In this document: positions 1 through 10,746 of the stretch, in pieces | Layout of the letters: each line of letters begins with the position of its first letter | How positions within the stretch are numbered: the first letter of the stretch is position 1 | Assembly (NCBI RefSeq): GCF_000003815.2 | Contig: NC_049992.1 | Span: forward strand, 3,963,769-4,027,768 | Source: Branchiostoma floridae | Lineage: Eukaryota > Chordata > Leptocardii > Amphioxiformes > Branchiostomatidae | Reading direction: 5' to 3' | DNA length: 64,000 nt | Notes under the pieces: generated by a model | Database searches by the model: none | What the model was told of the DNA's origin: nothing | What the model saw: the letters and a program-made list of their open reading frames with translations, nothing else | Made by a program: the position numbers and the translations under genes

Positions 1-239
1 ATTGCAGGTAAAGACTCAAATCAAACTTTAGAACTTAACGTTATGTGCACACTGTCAGTATGTGATCACACATAGTACAACTACAGTAAGACACAGGCCT
101 TGAAGTTGACAACCTACAACGAGCAATGATTGACAGGGACACATGGTCTGCCACCACAACTCGAGACCGGATGCACTCGACTTCAGCAAACAAGTAAGCA
201 AGCAAGCATAGTGCTACACAGTATAAAAACTGTACGTAC

Positions 240-3200
240 ATGATCTGGCTGTGTGTTATCGCCCAGTTGCTGCCGTCTGCCTTGATGAAGCCTGCCACCA
301 TCACAAACAGGATCACACACAGGTTCAGTCCGGTGAACACGTTATTAAATCTGGTGGACTCTTTCACACCCAGGGCAAGTAGGGCTGGAGTAAACAAACA
401 AACAAACAGGATCACGCACAAGTTCAGTCCTGTGAACACGTTATTAAACCTGGTGGATTCCTTCACACCCAGGGCGAGTAGGGCTGCAGTAAACAAACAA
501 ACAAACAAACAAACAGGATCACACACAGGTTCAGTCCAGTGAACACGTTATTAAACCTGGTGGATTCCTTCACACCCAGGGCGAGTAGGGCTGCAGTAAA
601 CAAACAAACAAACAAACAAACAGGATCACACACAGGTTCAGCCCTGTAAACAGGTAATTAAACCTGGTGGACTCCTTCACACCCAGGGCAAGTAGGGCTG
701 TAGTAAACAAACAAACAAATAAACAGGATCACGCACAGGTTCAGCCCTGTAAACACGTTATTAAATCTGGTGGACTCTTTCACACCCAGGGCGAGTAGGG
801 CTGTAGTAAACAAACAAACAAATAAACAAACAAACAGGATCACACACAGGTTCAGCCCAGTAAACACGTTATTAAACCTGGTGGATTCCTTCACACCCAG
901 GGCAAGGAGGGCTGTAGTAAACAAACAAACAAACAAACAAACAAACAGGATCACACACAGGTTCAGCCCAGTGAACACGTTATTAAATCTGGTGGACTCC
1001 TTCACACCCAGGGCAAGTAGGGCTGCAGTAAACAAACAAATAAACAAACATGATCACACACAGGTTCAGCCCAGTAAACACGTTATTAAATCTGGTGGAC
1101 TCTTTCACACCCAGGGCGAGTAGGGCTGTAGTAAACAAACAAACAAACAAATAAACAAACAGGATCACGCACAGGTTCAGTCCAGTAAACACGTTATTAA
1201 ACCTGGTAGACTCTTTCACACCCAGGGCAAGTAGGGCTGCAATAAACAAACAAACAAACAAACAGGATCACACACAGGTTCAGCCCAGTGAACACGTTAT
1301 TAAACCTGGTGGATTCCTTCACACCCAGGGCAAGTAGGGCTGTAGTAAACAAACAAACAAATAAACAAACAAACAGGATCATGCACAGGTTCAGTCCAGT
1401 GAACACGTTATTAAACCTGGTGGACTCCTTCACACCCAGGGCAAGGAGGGCTGTAGTAAACAAACAAACAAATAAACAAACAAACAGGATCATGCACAGG
1501 TTCAGTCCAGTGAACACGTTATTAAACCTGGTGGATTCCTTCACACCCAGGGCAAGTAGGGCTGTAGTAAACAAACAAACAAATAAACAAACAAACAGGA
1601 TCATGCACAGGTTCAGGCCAGTGAACACGTTATTAAACCTGGTGGATTCCTTCCACCCAGGGCAAGTAGGGCTGTAGTAAACAAACAAACAAACAAATAA
1701 ACAAACAGGATCACGCAAGGTTCAGTCCTAGTGTAAACACTTTATTAAACCTGGTGGACTCTTTCACACCCAGGGCAAGTATATAGGGCTGCAGTAAATA
1801 AAGAAACAATCACTAATGCATTTATCTGGCATTGGAGATTTTTCTTCATGCAGATAAGCAAAGTCACTAACTAATAACCCCACATGTCAGTCAATTGCAC
1901 GGAATCCCCAAATCCCAAACCGGCTTCTACTGACTACTCCCATGGATTATGATATCTTACTGCTGTGTGATCATGACAACTCTGTGTGTTGCACTTTGGA
2001 CTAAATTGTTTCTTTCTCACAAAAACGCATGACTGGAAACCAAGAAGCTGGAACACCTGGTAAGATGTCCTGACATCTTGAGTAAGACTTACAGATTACC
2101 TGTAAGAACCAAGGTGAGTCCTAAGGAGAAGAAGTTGCCTGACATCTTGAGTAAGACTCAAAGATTACCTGTAAGGACCAAGGTGAATCCTAAGGAGAAG
2201 AAGTTGCTTGACATCTTGAGTATGACTGAAATATTACCTGTAAGAACCAAGGTGATTCCTAAGGAGAAGAAGTCGCCTGACATCTTGAGTAAGACCTAAA
2301 GATTACCTGTAAGGACCAGGGTGAGTCCTAAGGAGAAGAAGTCGCCTGACATCTTGAGTAACACTTAAAGATTACCTGTAAGAACCAAGGTGAGTCCTAA
2401 GGAGAAGAAGTTGCCTGACATCTTCAGTAAGAATTCAAGATTACCTGTAAGAACCAAGGTGAGTCCTAAGGAGAAGAAGTCACCTGACATCTTGAGTAAG
2501 ACTCAAAGATTACCTGTAAGGACCAAGGTGAGTCCTAAGGAAAAGAAGTCGTCTGACATCTTGAGTAAGACTTAAATCTTAGCTGTAAGGACCAAGGTGA
2601 GTCCTAAGGAGAAGAACTTGCCTGACATCTTGAGTAAGACTTAAATCTTACCTGTAAGGACCAAGGTGAGTCCTAAGGAGAAGAAGTCGTCTAACATCTT
2701 GAGTAAGACTTATAGATTACCTGTAAGGACCAAGGTGAGTTCTAAGGAGAAGAAGTCGCCTGACATCTTCAGTAAGACTTTAACTAAGATTACCTGTAAG
2801 AACCAAGGTGAGTCCTAAGGAGAAGAAGTCACCTAACATCTAGAGTAAGACTTACAGATTACCTGTAAGGACCAAGGTGAGTCCTAAGGAGAAGAAGTCA
2901 CCTAACATCTAGAGTAAGACTTACAGATTACCTGTAAGGACCAGGGTGAGTCCTAAGGAGAAGAAGTTGCCTGACATCTTGAGTAAGACTTAAATCTTAC
3001 CTGTAAGGACCAAGTGTGAGTCCTAAGGAGAAGAAGTCGCCTCACATCTTGAGTAACACTTAAAGATTACCTGTAAGGACCAAGGTGTGTCCTAAGGAGA
3101 AGAAGTCGCCTGACATCTTGAGTGAGACTTACAGATTACCTGTAAGGACCAAGGTGAGTCCTAAGGAGAAGAAGTCGCCTGACATCTTGAGTAAGACTGT

Positions 3201-4859
3201 AAGATTACCTGTAAGGACCAAGGTGAGTCCTAAGGAGAAGAAGTCGCCTGACATCTTGAGTATGACTAAAAGATTACCTGTAAGGACCAAGGTGAGTCCT
3301 AAGGAGAAGAAGTCGGGGTACTCGGCGAGACCAGACACGTGCATCGCCATGTGAGTCCGCGTCCAGTTCTCGATCCTGTTGCCGACCAGGGAGTCAAAAT
3401 TTGCGCTCCAGGCTCGAGCAACACTCGCCGTGCCTGTAGGATTGACATTTTACTTTAAGTCAATTGACAGGTCATTCATAGCAGAATAGCAGATTGACAA
3501 ATGATACTAGAGCAACTGATGATTAACAAGTTGGTTGACAGGTTCTGGTTATAACACAATTTCAGCCAATCATATGACAGTATGCCAATGATTGCCAAGT
3601 TTATGAAGGTTAGTAATTATAACAGAATAGCAGACCGACCAATGATGTGGCAGTATTGTTATACACTTAGACAACTGACACTTAAGTTGATTGACACCCA
3701 GTTCATATGTAATTTACTGTTACAGCACACTGACCGAATTTTGAACAATCATATGACAGTATGCTGATGATTGACAAGTTTATTGACAGGTTATTTATTA
3801 TATCAGAATACCAGACTGATCAATCATTGACAGTATTGTACAGGCAACTGACAAGTTGATTGACACCCAGGTTACAACAGACCAATGACAGGATTGAATT
3901 TCAGCCAATCATATGACAGTATGATGATTATTGACAGGTTATGACAGAATAGCAGGCTGACCAATGATGTGACAGTATGCTGATGATTGACAAGTTGATT
4001 GACAGGTTATAACAGAAGAGCAGACTGACCTATGACATACTCCAGGATCATATTCCAGCCAATGATGAAGGCCCACAGCTCCCCGACCGTCACGTAGCTG
4101 TAGACGTACGCCGAACCACTTTTCGGCACCCTCGCTCCGAACTCGGCATAACACAGGCCTGGGACAGAAGTTTTTTTTGTTTTTTTTTTAAAGACAATTT
4201 TTATAGATTTTCAAAGAAAAGATACACATACAGACACATGCATGGCACGTAAATCAAAAACAGAAAGACACACGAGACAGAAGTTGGTAAGTCTGGTTGC
4301 TTCAGGGTAAGGGTTAGGGTTCAGAGGTTCAATCATGCCTCATAATCAACATGGTGGCTTTTTAAATCTAGAAAATGACTTGTCTTCTAGTACACACAAA
4401 ATGTTCAGAATCACCCCCCCCCCCCCAACATCTTTCTACGTATGAAACTACTTTATGAAGTATCATATAACAAGGACAATTGAAAAATATTGATTGTCAT
4501 ACCTGCAAATGTATATAGCCACATATCAACTCATTCCCTAGTCTAGATTGTGATACCAATGTTTCAAGGTGGAGTTACTGTTATATGAACAAATGCCTGA
4601 CATGCCACCAACCTGCCAGAATTGACGCAATGGCTGCCACAAGGAACGACAACACGATCGACGGACCGGCCGTTTCCCTGGCAACGGTTCCCGTCAGGAC
4701 GTACACTCCCGCCCCGAGCGTGCTCCCGACACCGAGCAGCGTGAGGTCGAGCGTGTTCAGGCATCGTGCCAGCTGAGAGTCTTCCAGCGACGCAGCGTCC
4801 ACATACTTGCGGCGGAGCAAACGCCCGCCGAAGTTCCGCAAACAGCCGGCAACCGTCAT
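240..4859 (-). CDS. SLC7A-family cationic amino-acid transporter (CAT type), N-terminal part
   Basis: Plasma-membrane permease of the SLC7A1-4 (CAT) group, which carries arginine, lysine and ornithine. Four coding exons, in transcript order 4613-4859, 4030-4158, 3278-3433 and 240-384, join in frame to 225 codons; vertebrate members have about 630, so the rest lies beyond the left edge. The start ATG is at 4857-4859, just after an acceptor, so a 5'UTR exon is further right. Family signatures are readable: [19 protein letters not shown] (first membrane helices), [53 protein letters not shown] and [14 protein letters not shown]. Junctions are canonical (CAG/GTTGG, ATAG/GTCAGT, ACAG/GTAATC, CAT/GTACGT); the first three introns are phase 1. 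Intron 3 is filled by two splice-site arrays. Which CAT paralogue this is cannot be told by eye. Confidence 0.93.
312..1803 (-). repeat. Acceptor-type tandem array upstream of SLC7A exon 4 (about 14 copies, about 107 bp unit)
   Basis: Each unit, read on the minus strand, holds a (GTTT)n pyrimidine-rich tract, an AG acceptor, and about 70 bp copied from the 5' end of exon 4 ([26 protein letters not shown]). The unit then runs back into (GTTT)n instead of continuing to [10 protein letters not shown]. Copies sit near 371, 468, 576, 681, 785, 897, 1008, 1110, 1220, 1324, 1437, 1547, 1656 and 1769. Only the copy ending at 384 is attached to the whole exon. The repeat join lies where exon CTGTTTGTG meets intron TTTGTTTG, a short shared sequence. 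Many units keep an open frame, so long ORFs cross the array. Confidence 0.92.
1804..2067. other. Unique spacer between the two SLC7A intron-3 arrays
   Basis: About 260 bp of AT-rich intron sequence that belongs to neither array. It is the only non-repetitive part of SLC7A intron 3. No coding or regulatory signal is seen in it. Confidence 0.7.
2068..3315 (-). repeat. Donor-type tandem array downstream of SLC7A exon 3 (about 18 copies, about 69 bp unit)
   Basis: On the minus strand each unit carries the last 37 bp of exon 3 (residues [11 protein letters not shown]), the 5' splice site ACAG/GTAATC, and about 30 bp of intron. Donor copies are centred near 2101, 2169, 2239, 2309, 2378, 2447, 2516, 2583, 2653, 2721, 2795, 2864, 2932, 3001, 3071, 3139, 3209 and 3278. 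The 3278 copy is the real exon end. Three units (near 2653, 2583 and 3001) differ at the donor: those at 2653 and 3001 read GTAAGAT, closer to consensus than the genuine site, while the one at 2583 has lost the GT. Units close to the exon are open in frame; more distal ones carry a TAA. Confidence 0.92.
3436..4022 (-). repeat. Degenerate tandem repeats in SLC7A intron 2
   Basis: Phrases such as TTGACAGGTTATAACAGAATAGCAGACTGACC and CAATCATATGACAGTATGCTGATGATTGACAAG recur in shortened and diverged form through most of the intron between exons 2 and 3. The copies are too diverged to give a clean period. The last ones run up to the exon 2 donor (ATAG/GTCAGTC) and share the GACTGACC string with it, so this may be an old, decayed donor-side array. 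Confidence 0.6.
4159..4612 (-). other. SLC7A intron 1
   Basis: Intron between coding exons 1 and 2, with acceptor CCCAG at 4159-4163. It contains a poly-T run on the plus strand near 4171-4190 and a run of C near 4416-4428. No other feature is seen. Confidence 0.7.
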
Positions 4860-7502
4860 TGGCTCCTGTACAAACAGCCAGATTTGAATAATGTGAAATT
4901 TTCAAATGAACAGTGTTAGTGTGATTGTGCAGATTTGAATAAGTTGAAATGTTTAAAGGAACAGTGAATTTAGAGCTCGCAGACTCGTCGTCCGATCGAT
5001 TTTCGCCTAATGAGGGGGGTATTAGGAATGCAACTATTTCCCAGAGGAAGGCGACAATCATAGAAAAAGTATCAGGTATATATCAGGTGTATACAGTTTA
5101 GAACTTCATCAACCACTGTTAATAAAACAGATGTCGGTTCCAAACTGTGCAGATATAATGAAGTTGATCTTGACTAGAGAGAGTGCGGACAACCTGCAAG
5201 AGTCGACCTGTCAGTCTTCATGCAGTGATGGTTTAACAAAATAACAGTAAGTATAAACTGAAACGGAAGGCAGAAACCACTGCTGAGTCCTTCTGATGTT
5301 GTTACAACTGAGTAACAAACAACACAGAACTGAGCAGCTTCCCACTGATCCTGGATTTGTTGGCCCTCCTGCCACTTGAGGTCGCATAACAGTATTTATG
5401 GGCGACCCCCGTGGACAAAAGTAGATCGGGCACAAAATAGGGCATCGCAGTTCTTGAAAAGCCATAGAAATTTTTCTGTGCACGTCAGCGAGTCGGAAAC
5501 TGTGGTGGATAGTAGAGGAATACGTAAGTTTTGAGGCTGTATAACTTGGGTTACGATGTTTCTTTGGTTGGGAGGAAATTCGTGCACGAATCCTGTTCCC
5601 GCTCCTTCTGTGTGTCGGCTGCAGTATGGTGACCTCCGCTGGGGCTCATTTCAAAGTGTTCTTTCTGGGAAAACGAGCAGACAATCTTTATGCTCATTTT
5701 CACATATTTTGTAGATTCAGACTGAGTACCCTGAACTCCGACATATCCAATTCTTGTTATAATTAGTTTTCCACCCTGCTAGTGCTATGTCTTTTGAGGC
5801 ATCTAACCTCCTCACTTCCTGGTCCTTAACCATGTAAATCCCCATAGGCGAAAATTTGTGTTCTGCTATCTTGAGAATGAGAGAGAGGACAGTCAGGTGA
5901 TCCCCTCCTTAATGAGTCCTTTGTAGGTCGTGTGATCAATAACCTAATGAGGACTCTCCTCGAGTGATTTTGCAATATCCTATCATATATCCTGAAGAAC
6001 ATGCACTCACAGTTTTCGTATAATCATATCTTTATCTTAACATTCTCTAATGCAGGCAGTTTCACACTGTGACAGGAAATGGAAGCTAGTAGACCGTAAC
6101 GATTTAACCTCCCCAACATCTGCTTAGAGATTACAGCCATATGGAACCTGGCTGTAGCCATATGGTAGCCTGACAAGTCTCTCAAGTTGCGGAAGTATCC
6201 GGAATAGAGACACACAAACACTTAAAGACTCTCCCCTGAAGTATGTAGAAGCCTCGAACTGTGCCAGATATCTATAGACAACAGTAAAACCGCCACAGAG
6301 GCTACAGCAAATAGTTCGGAACCTCCTGTCAAAAGAGTTGTGTCCGTCGATGTCACAACATAATTTATACCGCCATAGCTTTAGTACCGTTACCATAACG
6401 TTACCTACCCTGTCGCTAGCCCTAGACCGTCAGAAGTTCCTAAGTTTCAGCCGGCATGTCAACAGGTGTCCATGTCTGTACAGGCGGCCTCGTACGGGAG
6501 GGAAGTCTGAAGTTCGACCTGATATATTCACTGCCGCATGATTGGGGTCAATTGGGGTCAACTACTAGAGGGATTCTGCAATGCATGTAATATCCGCAGA
6601 GTGGCACTTCCTACCTACTCGCGACCCACTTCTTCACTGGGCCGCGGGAAAAAGGACTTTTCGCGGTGGTTTTAAGTTCGCGGTAGCACCATGCACTGTA
6701 GTCTCTTACTGCCATGGAAAAATGTTCGCGGTGGTTTTAAGTTAACGAAAACCGCGAACATTTAAAACCACCGTGAAAGTTTCTGCATTTAAAGTATAAT
6801 CTCTCCTAATCTCCAGGCAGATTTACCAGTGGCATAAGGTAGTATCAAAGCTGACCAAGCAGTAAAGCCGGACAAAGGGAGTCAGCAGGCCACATATTAC
6901 TACTACTGTAGTACTACTGTCAGTCAGTCTATATGCAGACTATGGCATTACGCAAGGACAATGACAATGTAGACTATATTATGCCACTGGTAAATCTGCC
7001 TGGAGATTAATGTTATACTCTCCAAGCAGAGGTTGTTGGGGGAAATTGTGACTGCTTAAATATCATATGATCTTATATGCCGCGCTTTTCGGCCGCCTGG
7101 TGAAAGTAGTTGGACGAAAGCCGACGTAATTGAGTTTTGACTTGATAGAAAACAGGTTTTTCACTAGGTCGGGTTTGGCCAAAGTTCCCGCCGTGACGTC
7201 ACAGATAACGTCACACAATGCAAGAAGGATTGCCCACCTGACAAGCCTGGTTACGTTAGCTTTAGCGTTAGCTGTCACGTGTTTGTACTTTGAACTTTCT
7301 GTCGCGTAATACAACAGACTATTGCGCGAGTGTTGACTTAAGTACTCGTGCGGATAGCTGGTGAATAGATATTGATTTAGTATAGAGTATTATGTAATGA
7401 AGTAGAGTTGGCGTTAACTAAAAATACCATACAATATTCCCAGCCAAAGAAATGAAATCGGTTGAGAGTAAGACATATCACTATATACATACATACATAT
7501 AT
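4860..7502. other. Upstream region of SLC7A: 5'UTR/intron and dispersed repeats, no coding exon seen
   Basis: An acceptor (TACAG/GAGCC on the minus strand) just right of the ATG implies that a 5'UTR exon lies somewhere here or further right. Contents seen: a two-copy tandem duplication near 4878-4970; a diverged dispersed repeat at about 5500-5660 whose inverted relative is at 15115-15270; a hairpin-rich element near 6670-6790 built on GCGGTGGTTTTAAG; and a CpG-containing stretch near 7070-7330 with a TGACGTCA palindrome at about 7194 and an E-box CACGTG near 7277. That last stretch could be a promoter, but nothing fixes the start site. Confidence 0.5.
6807..7009. mobile_element. MITE, TCTCCAAGCAGA family, copy 1
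   Basis: Terminal inverted repeats of about 30 bp beginning TAATCTCCAGGCAGATTTAC and closing with the complement. The interior holds a short TAC-rich stretch. No coding capacity. Other copies in this window are at 8107-8282, 9297-9460, 13032-13138, 14312-14476 and 53467-53625. Confidence 0.8.
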
Positions 7503-7684
7503 ATTGTACACAGCAGAAACCGTTTAATTGCACACACCTTTTGCCAGCGCATTTCGTGCAATTAGCCGGATGGTGCAACAAAACGAAGTTATCCAGCTGA
7601 ACCGCACCACTACCGGATTTTGGGATTTCCAACAGAAGTTTGCGGTTGTCCGCTGTGCAATTAGCTCACTGGCTTCTACTGTAT
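7503..7684. mobile_element. MITE-like inverted-repeat element with TAATTGCAC termini
   Basis: The left end (TACACAGCAGAAACC then TTAATTGCACA) is an imperfect inverted match to the right end (TGTGCAATTAGC then GGCTTCTACTGTATA). An internal GTGCAATTAGCCGG piece adds secondary structure. No ORF. The superfamily is not identified. Confidence 0.55.
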
Positions 7685-7817
7685 ATTTCTTCTATATTTA
7701 GGCAGAGAGCTAGACTTCGACGTCCAAGAAGACATTAAGTGTAGAAGGGAAATATGATTGGAGACTTTGAAAGGTTTTGTTTCCTTCCAGTATTTGACTG
7801 ATGCTTCAACGTCTCTT

Positions 7818-7917
7818 NNNNNNNNNNNNNNNNNNNNNNNNNNNNNNNNNNNNNNNNNNNNNNNNNNNNNNNNNNNNNNNNNNNNNNNNNNNNNNNNNNN
7901 NNNNNNNNNNNNNNNNN
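7818..7917. other. Assembly gap of 100 N
   Basis: Exactly one hundred undetermined bases, the usual placeholder for a gap of unknown size. Any reading frame across it is meaningless. Confidence 0.99.
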
Positions 7918-8106
7918 GATTTCCTGCTACGTTGTTCCAATGCCCTTATGAGTTAGTATCGCTCACTGTACTATTTTCCTGACTCATTGGGCAGCCACTG
8001 AAAACACGACTGAGATATACAGAAGAGTACAGTGGGGTCTGCTTTGCTTCTTTAATAAACCTCCAAGCAAATGTGGAGGGCAAAATGCTCCCATTCTGGC
8101 AAAGTC

Positions 8107-8282
8107 TAGTCTCCAAGCAGACCCAACGGTGCCTTAGAAATGGTATCAAAGCTGGCCAGGGACTTAGTATGGCACCAGGTGCCCGTTTGACTCCCTTAGC
8201 CGGCTATCTCCATTTGCCCGGCTATCTCCTTTGGCAGCTTTGATACTATCTCTAAGGCACCGTTGGGTCTGCTTGGAGACTA
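8107..8282. mobile_element. MITE, TCTCCAAGCAGA family, copy 2, with target duplication
   Basis: Long inverted repeats run from TAGTCTCCAAGCAGACCC to GGGTCTGCTTGGAGACTA. Directly outside both ends is the 9-bp duplication GGCAAAGTC (8098-8106 and 8283-8291). This shows insertion of a discrete mobile unit and fixes its ends. Non-coding. Confidence 0.88.
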
Positions 8283-9296
8283 GGCAAAGTCCGCATACTG
8301 GCGTGCGCCGGGCGGTACACAAACACTGAAGTCGCAACATAACTTTATATATGCTAAACCGTGCTGAGTTTGCGCCCTCATAAATGAGCAAGTCATCCAA
8401 AGTCTATAATACTGACACGTTTCGTTACAGATTCCTCACTTTACTGGTGTCTTCACACGACTTTAAGTAAAGACCAGACGTTCGTATACCAGCGTGACTC
8501 GCCATTAAAAACCAGACGTTCGTATACCAGCGTGACTCGTCATTTCTTGTGGTTTTGTACCTTGGCCGGTCCCTTATCTGCATCACCGCTATAGCAGGAT
8601 CTACTATGGCGGGAGTTGACCCACATTTATCCGCCATGTTATATAGGGAATTGAAGAAGTTTATTTGCAAGTTCGTGCTCGAGGGCTAATTGCAAGTACA
8701 TGGTATACACATAGTGACAATGGACAGTCATAAACAATATTCTAATCTAATACTAGTGTTGGCTATTTCTAAACAGGTTGGGTTTGACTTCTTTTTTGGA
8801 AGCAGAGGGAGACGAAAAGCCCCACATTTTCTAAAATTTGTGGGTTCTGCGATTTCAAGAGAAAGGTGGCTTTCTGTTCGTCTGTCAATGTGGGGAAGTT
8901 GGGATATACTTTGTGACTTCTCTATATATATAGTAAATACGTTCGACACAATTTTCACGGTGGATGGTTTATGTTAGCCTCTACCAGGCGCCCCAGGTCG
9001 CTGTAAAAATAGTAGATATTGGCCAAACAGACAGAAAACACACCAGAGAAGTTGGTTTGCCGAGGAGAACTTTTTTTCCAATCTATACCTCCAGTCCAAG
9101 CCTTAAGTGTCAGAAAAAGATAGTATGTGTTGTGTGTGTGTGTGGATATGTGTGTGGGTATTTCTCTTTAGTTTAGAAATCTTCGCCAGACAAACCGTAC
9201 GTTAAACTCAGAAACTACAGCCGAGCTTCTATACAATAGTGACAAGATGTCCACCATGTCTTTATTATAAGAAAACATTCTGAAGCACGAACGCGA

Positions 9297-9460
9297 TAGT
9301 CTCCAAGCAGACCCTACGGTGCCTTAGAAATAGTATCAAAGCTGGCAAGGCACCGGTGCCCGTTTGACTCCCTTAGCCGGCTATCTCCCTTTGGCCGGCT
9401 ATACTCCTTTGCCAGCTTTGATATTGTTTCCAAGGCACCGTAGGGTCTGCTTGGAGACTA
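9297..9460. mobile_element. MITE, TCTCCAAGCAGA family, copy 3, with target duplication
   Basis: Same termini as copy 2 and nearly the same interior, flanked by the 8-bp direct repeat GAACGCGA (9289-9296 and 9461-9468). The close match to copy 2 suggests both moved fairly recently. Confidence 0.88.
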
Positions 9461-9745
9461 GAACGCGACACTCAAAGAGTTTGCATACTGTAATGATTAA
9501 CTATTATAACCTCGGGGGCAGTGATACTGTACGTCAAGTGTAACAACGAAGACAACAATACTTAACACTACTCTGTACCTGGCGAATATGGAGGATAATA
9601 CCAGGGGAGTTTTGATACCAAAGGGTTTGTTGGAACTCCGGGGAAATGTTAAATGTTAAATGTAAGCGTTGACTGACTCTACTGGCCAGTTAGTCCTTTT
9701 TTTGTATGATCATTACTCCTGTAGGAAGGCCGCGTAGGGACTAAG

Positions 9746-9909
9746 TTAGCGCCAAGCAGAGGTCAGGCTCCGACTGTTTTTGACGTAGCTTTAAGCGTTT
9801 TCATCAGGCTTTCTATCTTGTACCGTTTTTTCATGTCTCTAGGCCAACTTGTATACGCCTGAAAACGTTTTAAAAACAGCCGTAGCCTAACCTCTGTTTG
9901 GAGAGTATC
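9746..9909. mobile_element. Inverted-repeat element with AAGCAGAGGT termini
   Basis: The left end (CAAGCAGAGGTCAGGCTCCG then ACTGTTTTT) mirrors the right end (AAAACAGCCGTAGCCTAACC then TCTGTTTGGAGAG). The termini resemble the TCTCCAAGCAGA family but the interior differs. A half-site with the same terminus occurs near 7014. Confidence 0.6.
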
Positions 9910-10648
9910 ATATACTCACGTCTTCAAGATCCATGGTTTCCAGCGGATGTCCTCTCGGCATGTCTTACTCGCACAGCTGAGTTACCTGTGTGTTACAGGT
10001 GTGTACATGTGAGACTGAAGTGAGCCCACGTTAGACCCACCTCGCTCAGGTAACATCAGGTGTGTTGACTGTTTCATCATGTGAGACCAGAGAATGGCAG
10101 GGGTTACCTCAGGTCCATGGCCTATGTTGCAGACATTGTCGTGCGCTCTCTAGCGGAACCTCTACCCACGACAGCGTAGGACGTATGGGTGACGCTTGGA
10201 TCGGATTGGTCGGCAGCTGTTCGGTTCCCATGATGAAAGAGCAGACAGTATGCTATTATAGATTGTTCAAATAAACTATTAATAAAACTCTCAACTCTAC
10301 TCACTCTTCTTTCCCCTTGCTCAAATGAATTTGATTCAGTTCATTCAATACATGAATTCTATCGTATGGACCCTAACAGAGTGCAAGTAGGTATGGAATA
10401 ATAGATATTGGAAACTTTGAAGCCAATGCAAGGCCACAGTACATAACCTTGTTATTCATCATCTGGTACCTCGTTAGAATATTGTATATATACATTTGTG
10501 TATCTGTAGCTGTAGATAAGGCTTTACGAAAGTTTCTGTATTTTAGCCATGTCAGCAAAAGGACTCAAACAGCAGAGAATCATGACGACGACGTTCGTGA
10601 CAAACAAGCAAACAAACGCGGACGAACCAAGACCCACCACGCGCGTCG

Positions 10649-10672
10649 TGACGTCATCACGCCATGACGTCA
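10649..10672. promoter_or_regulatory. Paired CRE/ATF palindromes upstream of the fibrinogen-domain gene
   Basis: Two perfect TGACGTCA palindromes (10649-10656 and 10665-10672) start 16 bp apart, 75-98 bp before the ATG at 10747. TGACGTCA is the consensus for CREB/ATF bZIP dimers. Two full sites in 24 bp next to a gene start suggest a functional promoter element. No TATA box is obvious. Confidence 0.55.
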
Positions 10673-10746
10673 TCGTCGCCGTACCCCCTTTTGTCTAACG
10701 TCTCAGCTTGAGTTTTTAGGAGGACCATAAGGAACAGTGTACGAAG

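Larger units (their letters stand above)
7918..10640. other. Intergenic region with MITEs, no gene seen
   Basis: Between the gap and the fibrinogen-gene promoter. It contains two TCTCCAAGCAGA-family MITEs, another inverted-repeat element at about 9746-9909, a 44-bp two-copy tandem repeat near 8467-8545, and a TG-rich run near 9125-9165. The ORFs here are short, cross repeats and show no family similarity. Confidence 0.6.

Noticed and set aside
41-1718. Several overlapping ORFs on both strands (100-173 codons)
   Set aside because: They are readings of the acceptor array. Only the minus-strand exon 4 (240-384) has a family match.
2068-3315. Regular 69-bp repeats resembling a CRISPR-like array
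   Set aside because: There are no unique spacers of fixed length between repeats, the whole unit repeats, and it matches the end of a coding exon with its splice donor in a eukaryotic gene.
4305-4322. GGGTTAGGGTT, telomere-like
   Set aside because: Fewer than three repeats inside an intron; no telomeric tract.
7758-7982. ORF spanning the N run
   Set aside because: It crosses 100 undetermined bases, so the frame is not real.
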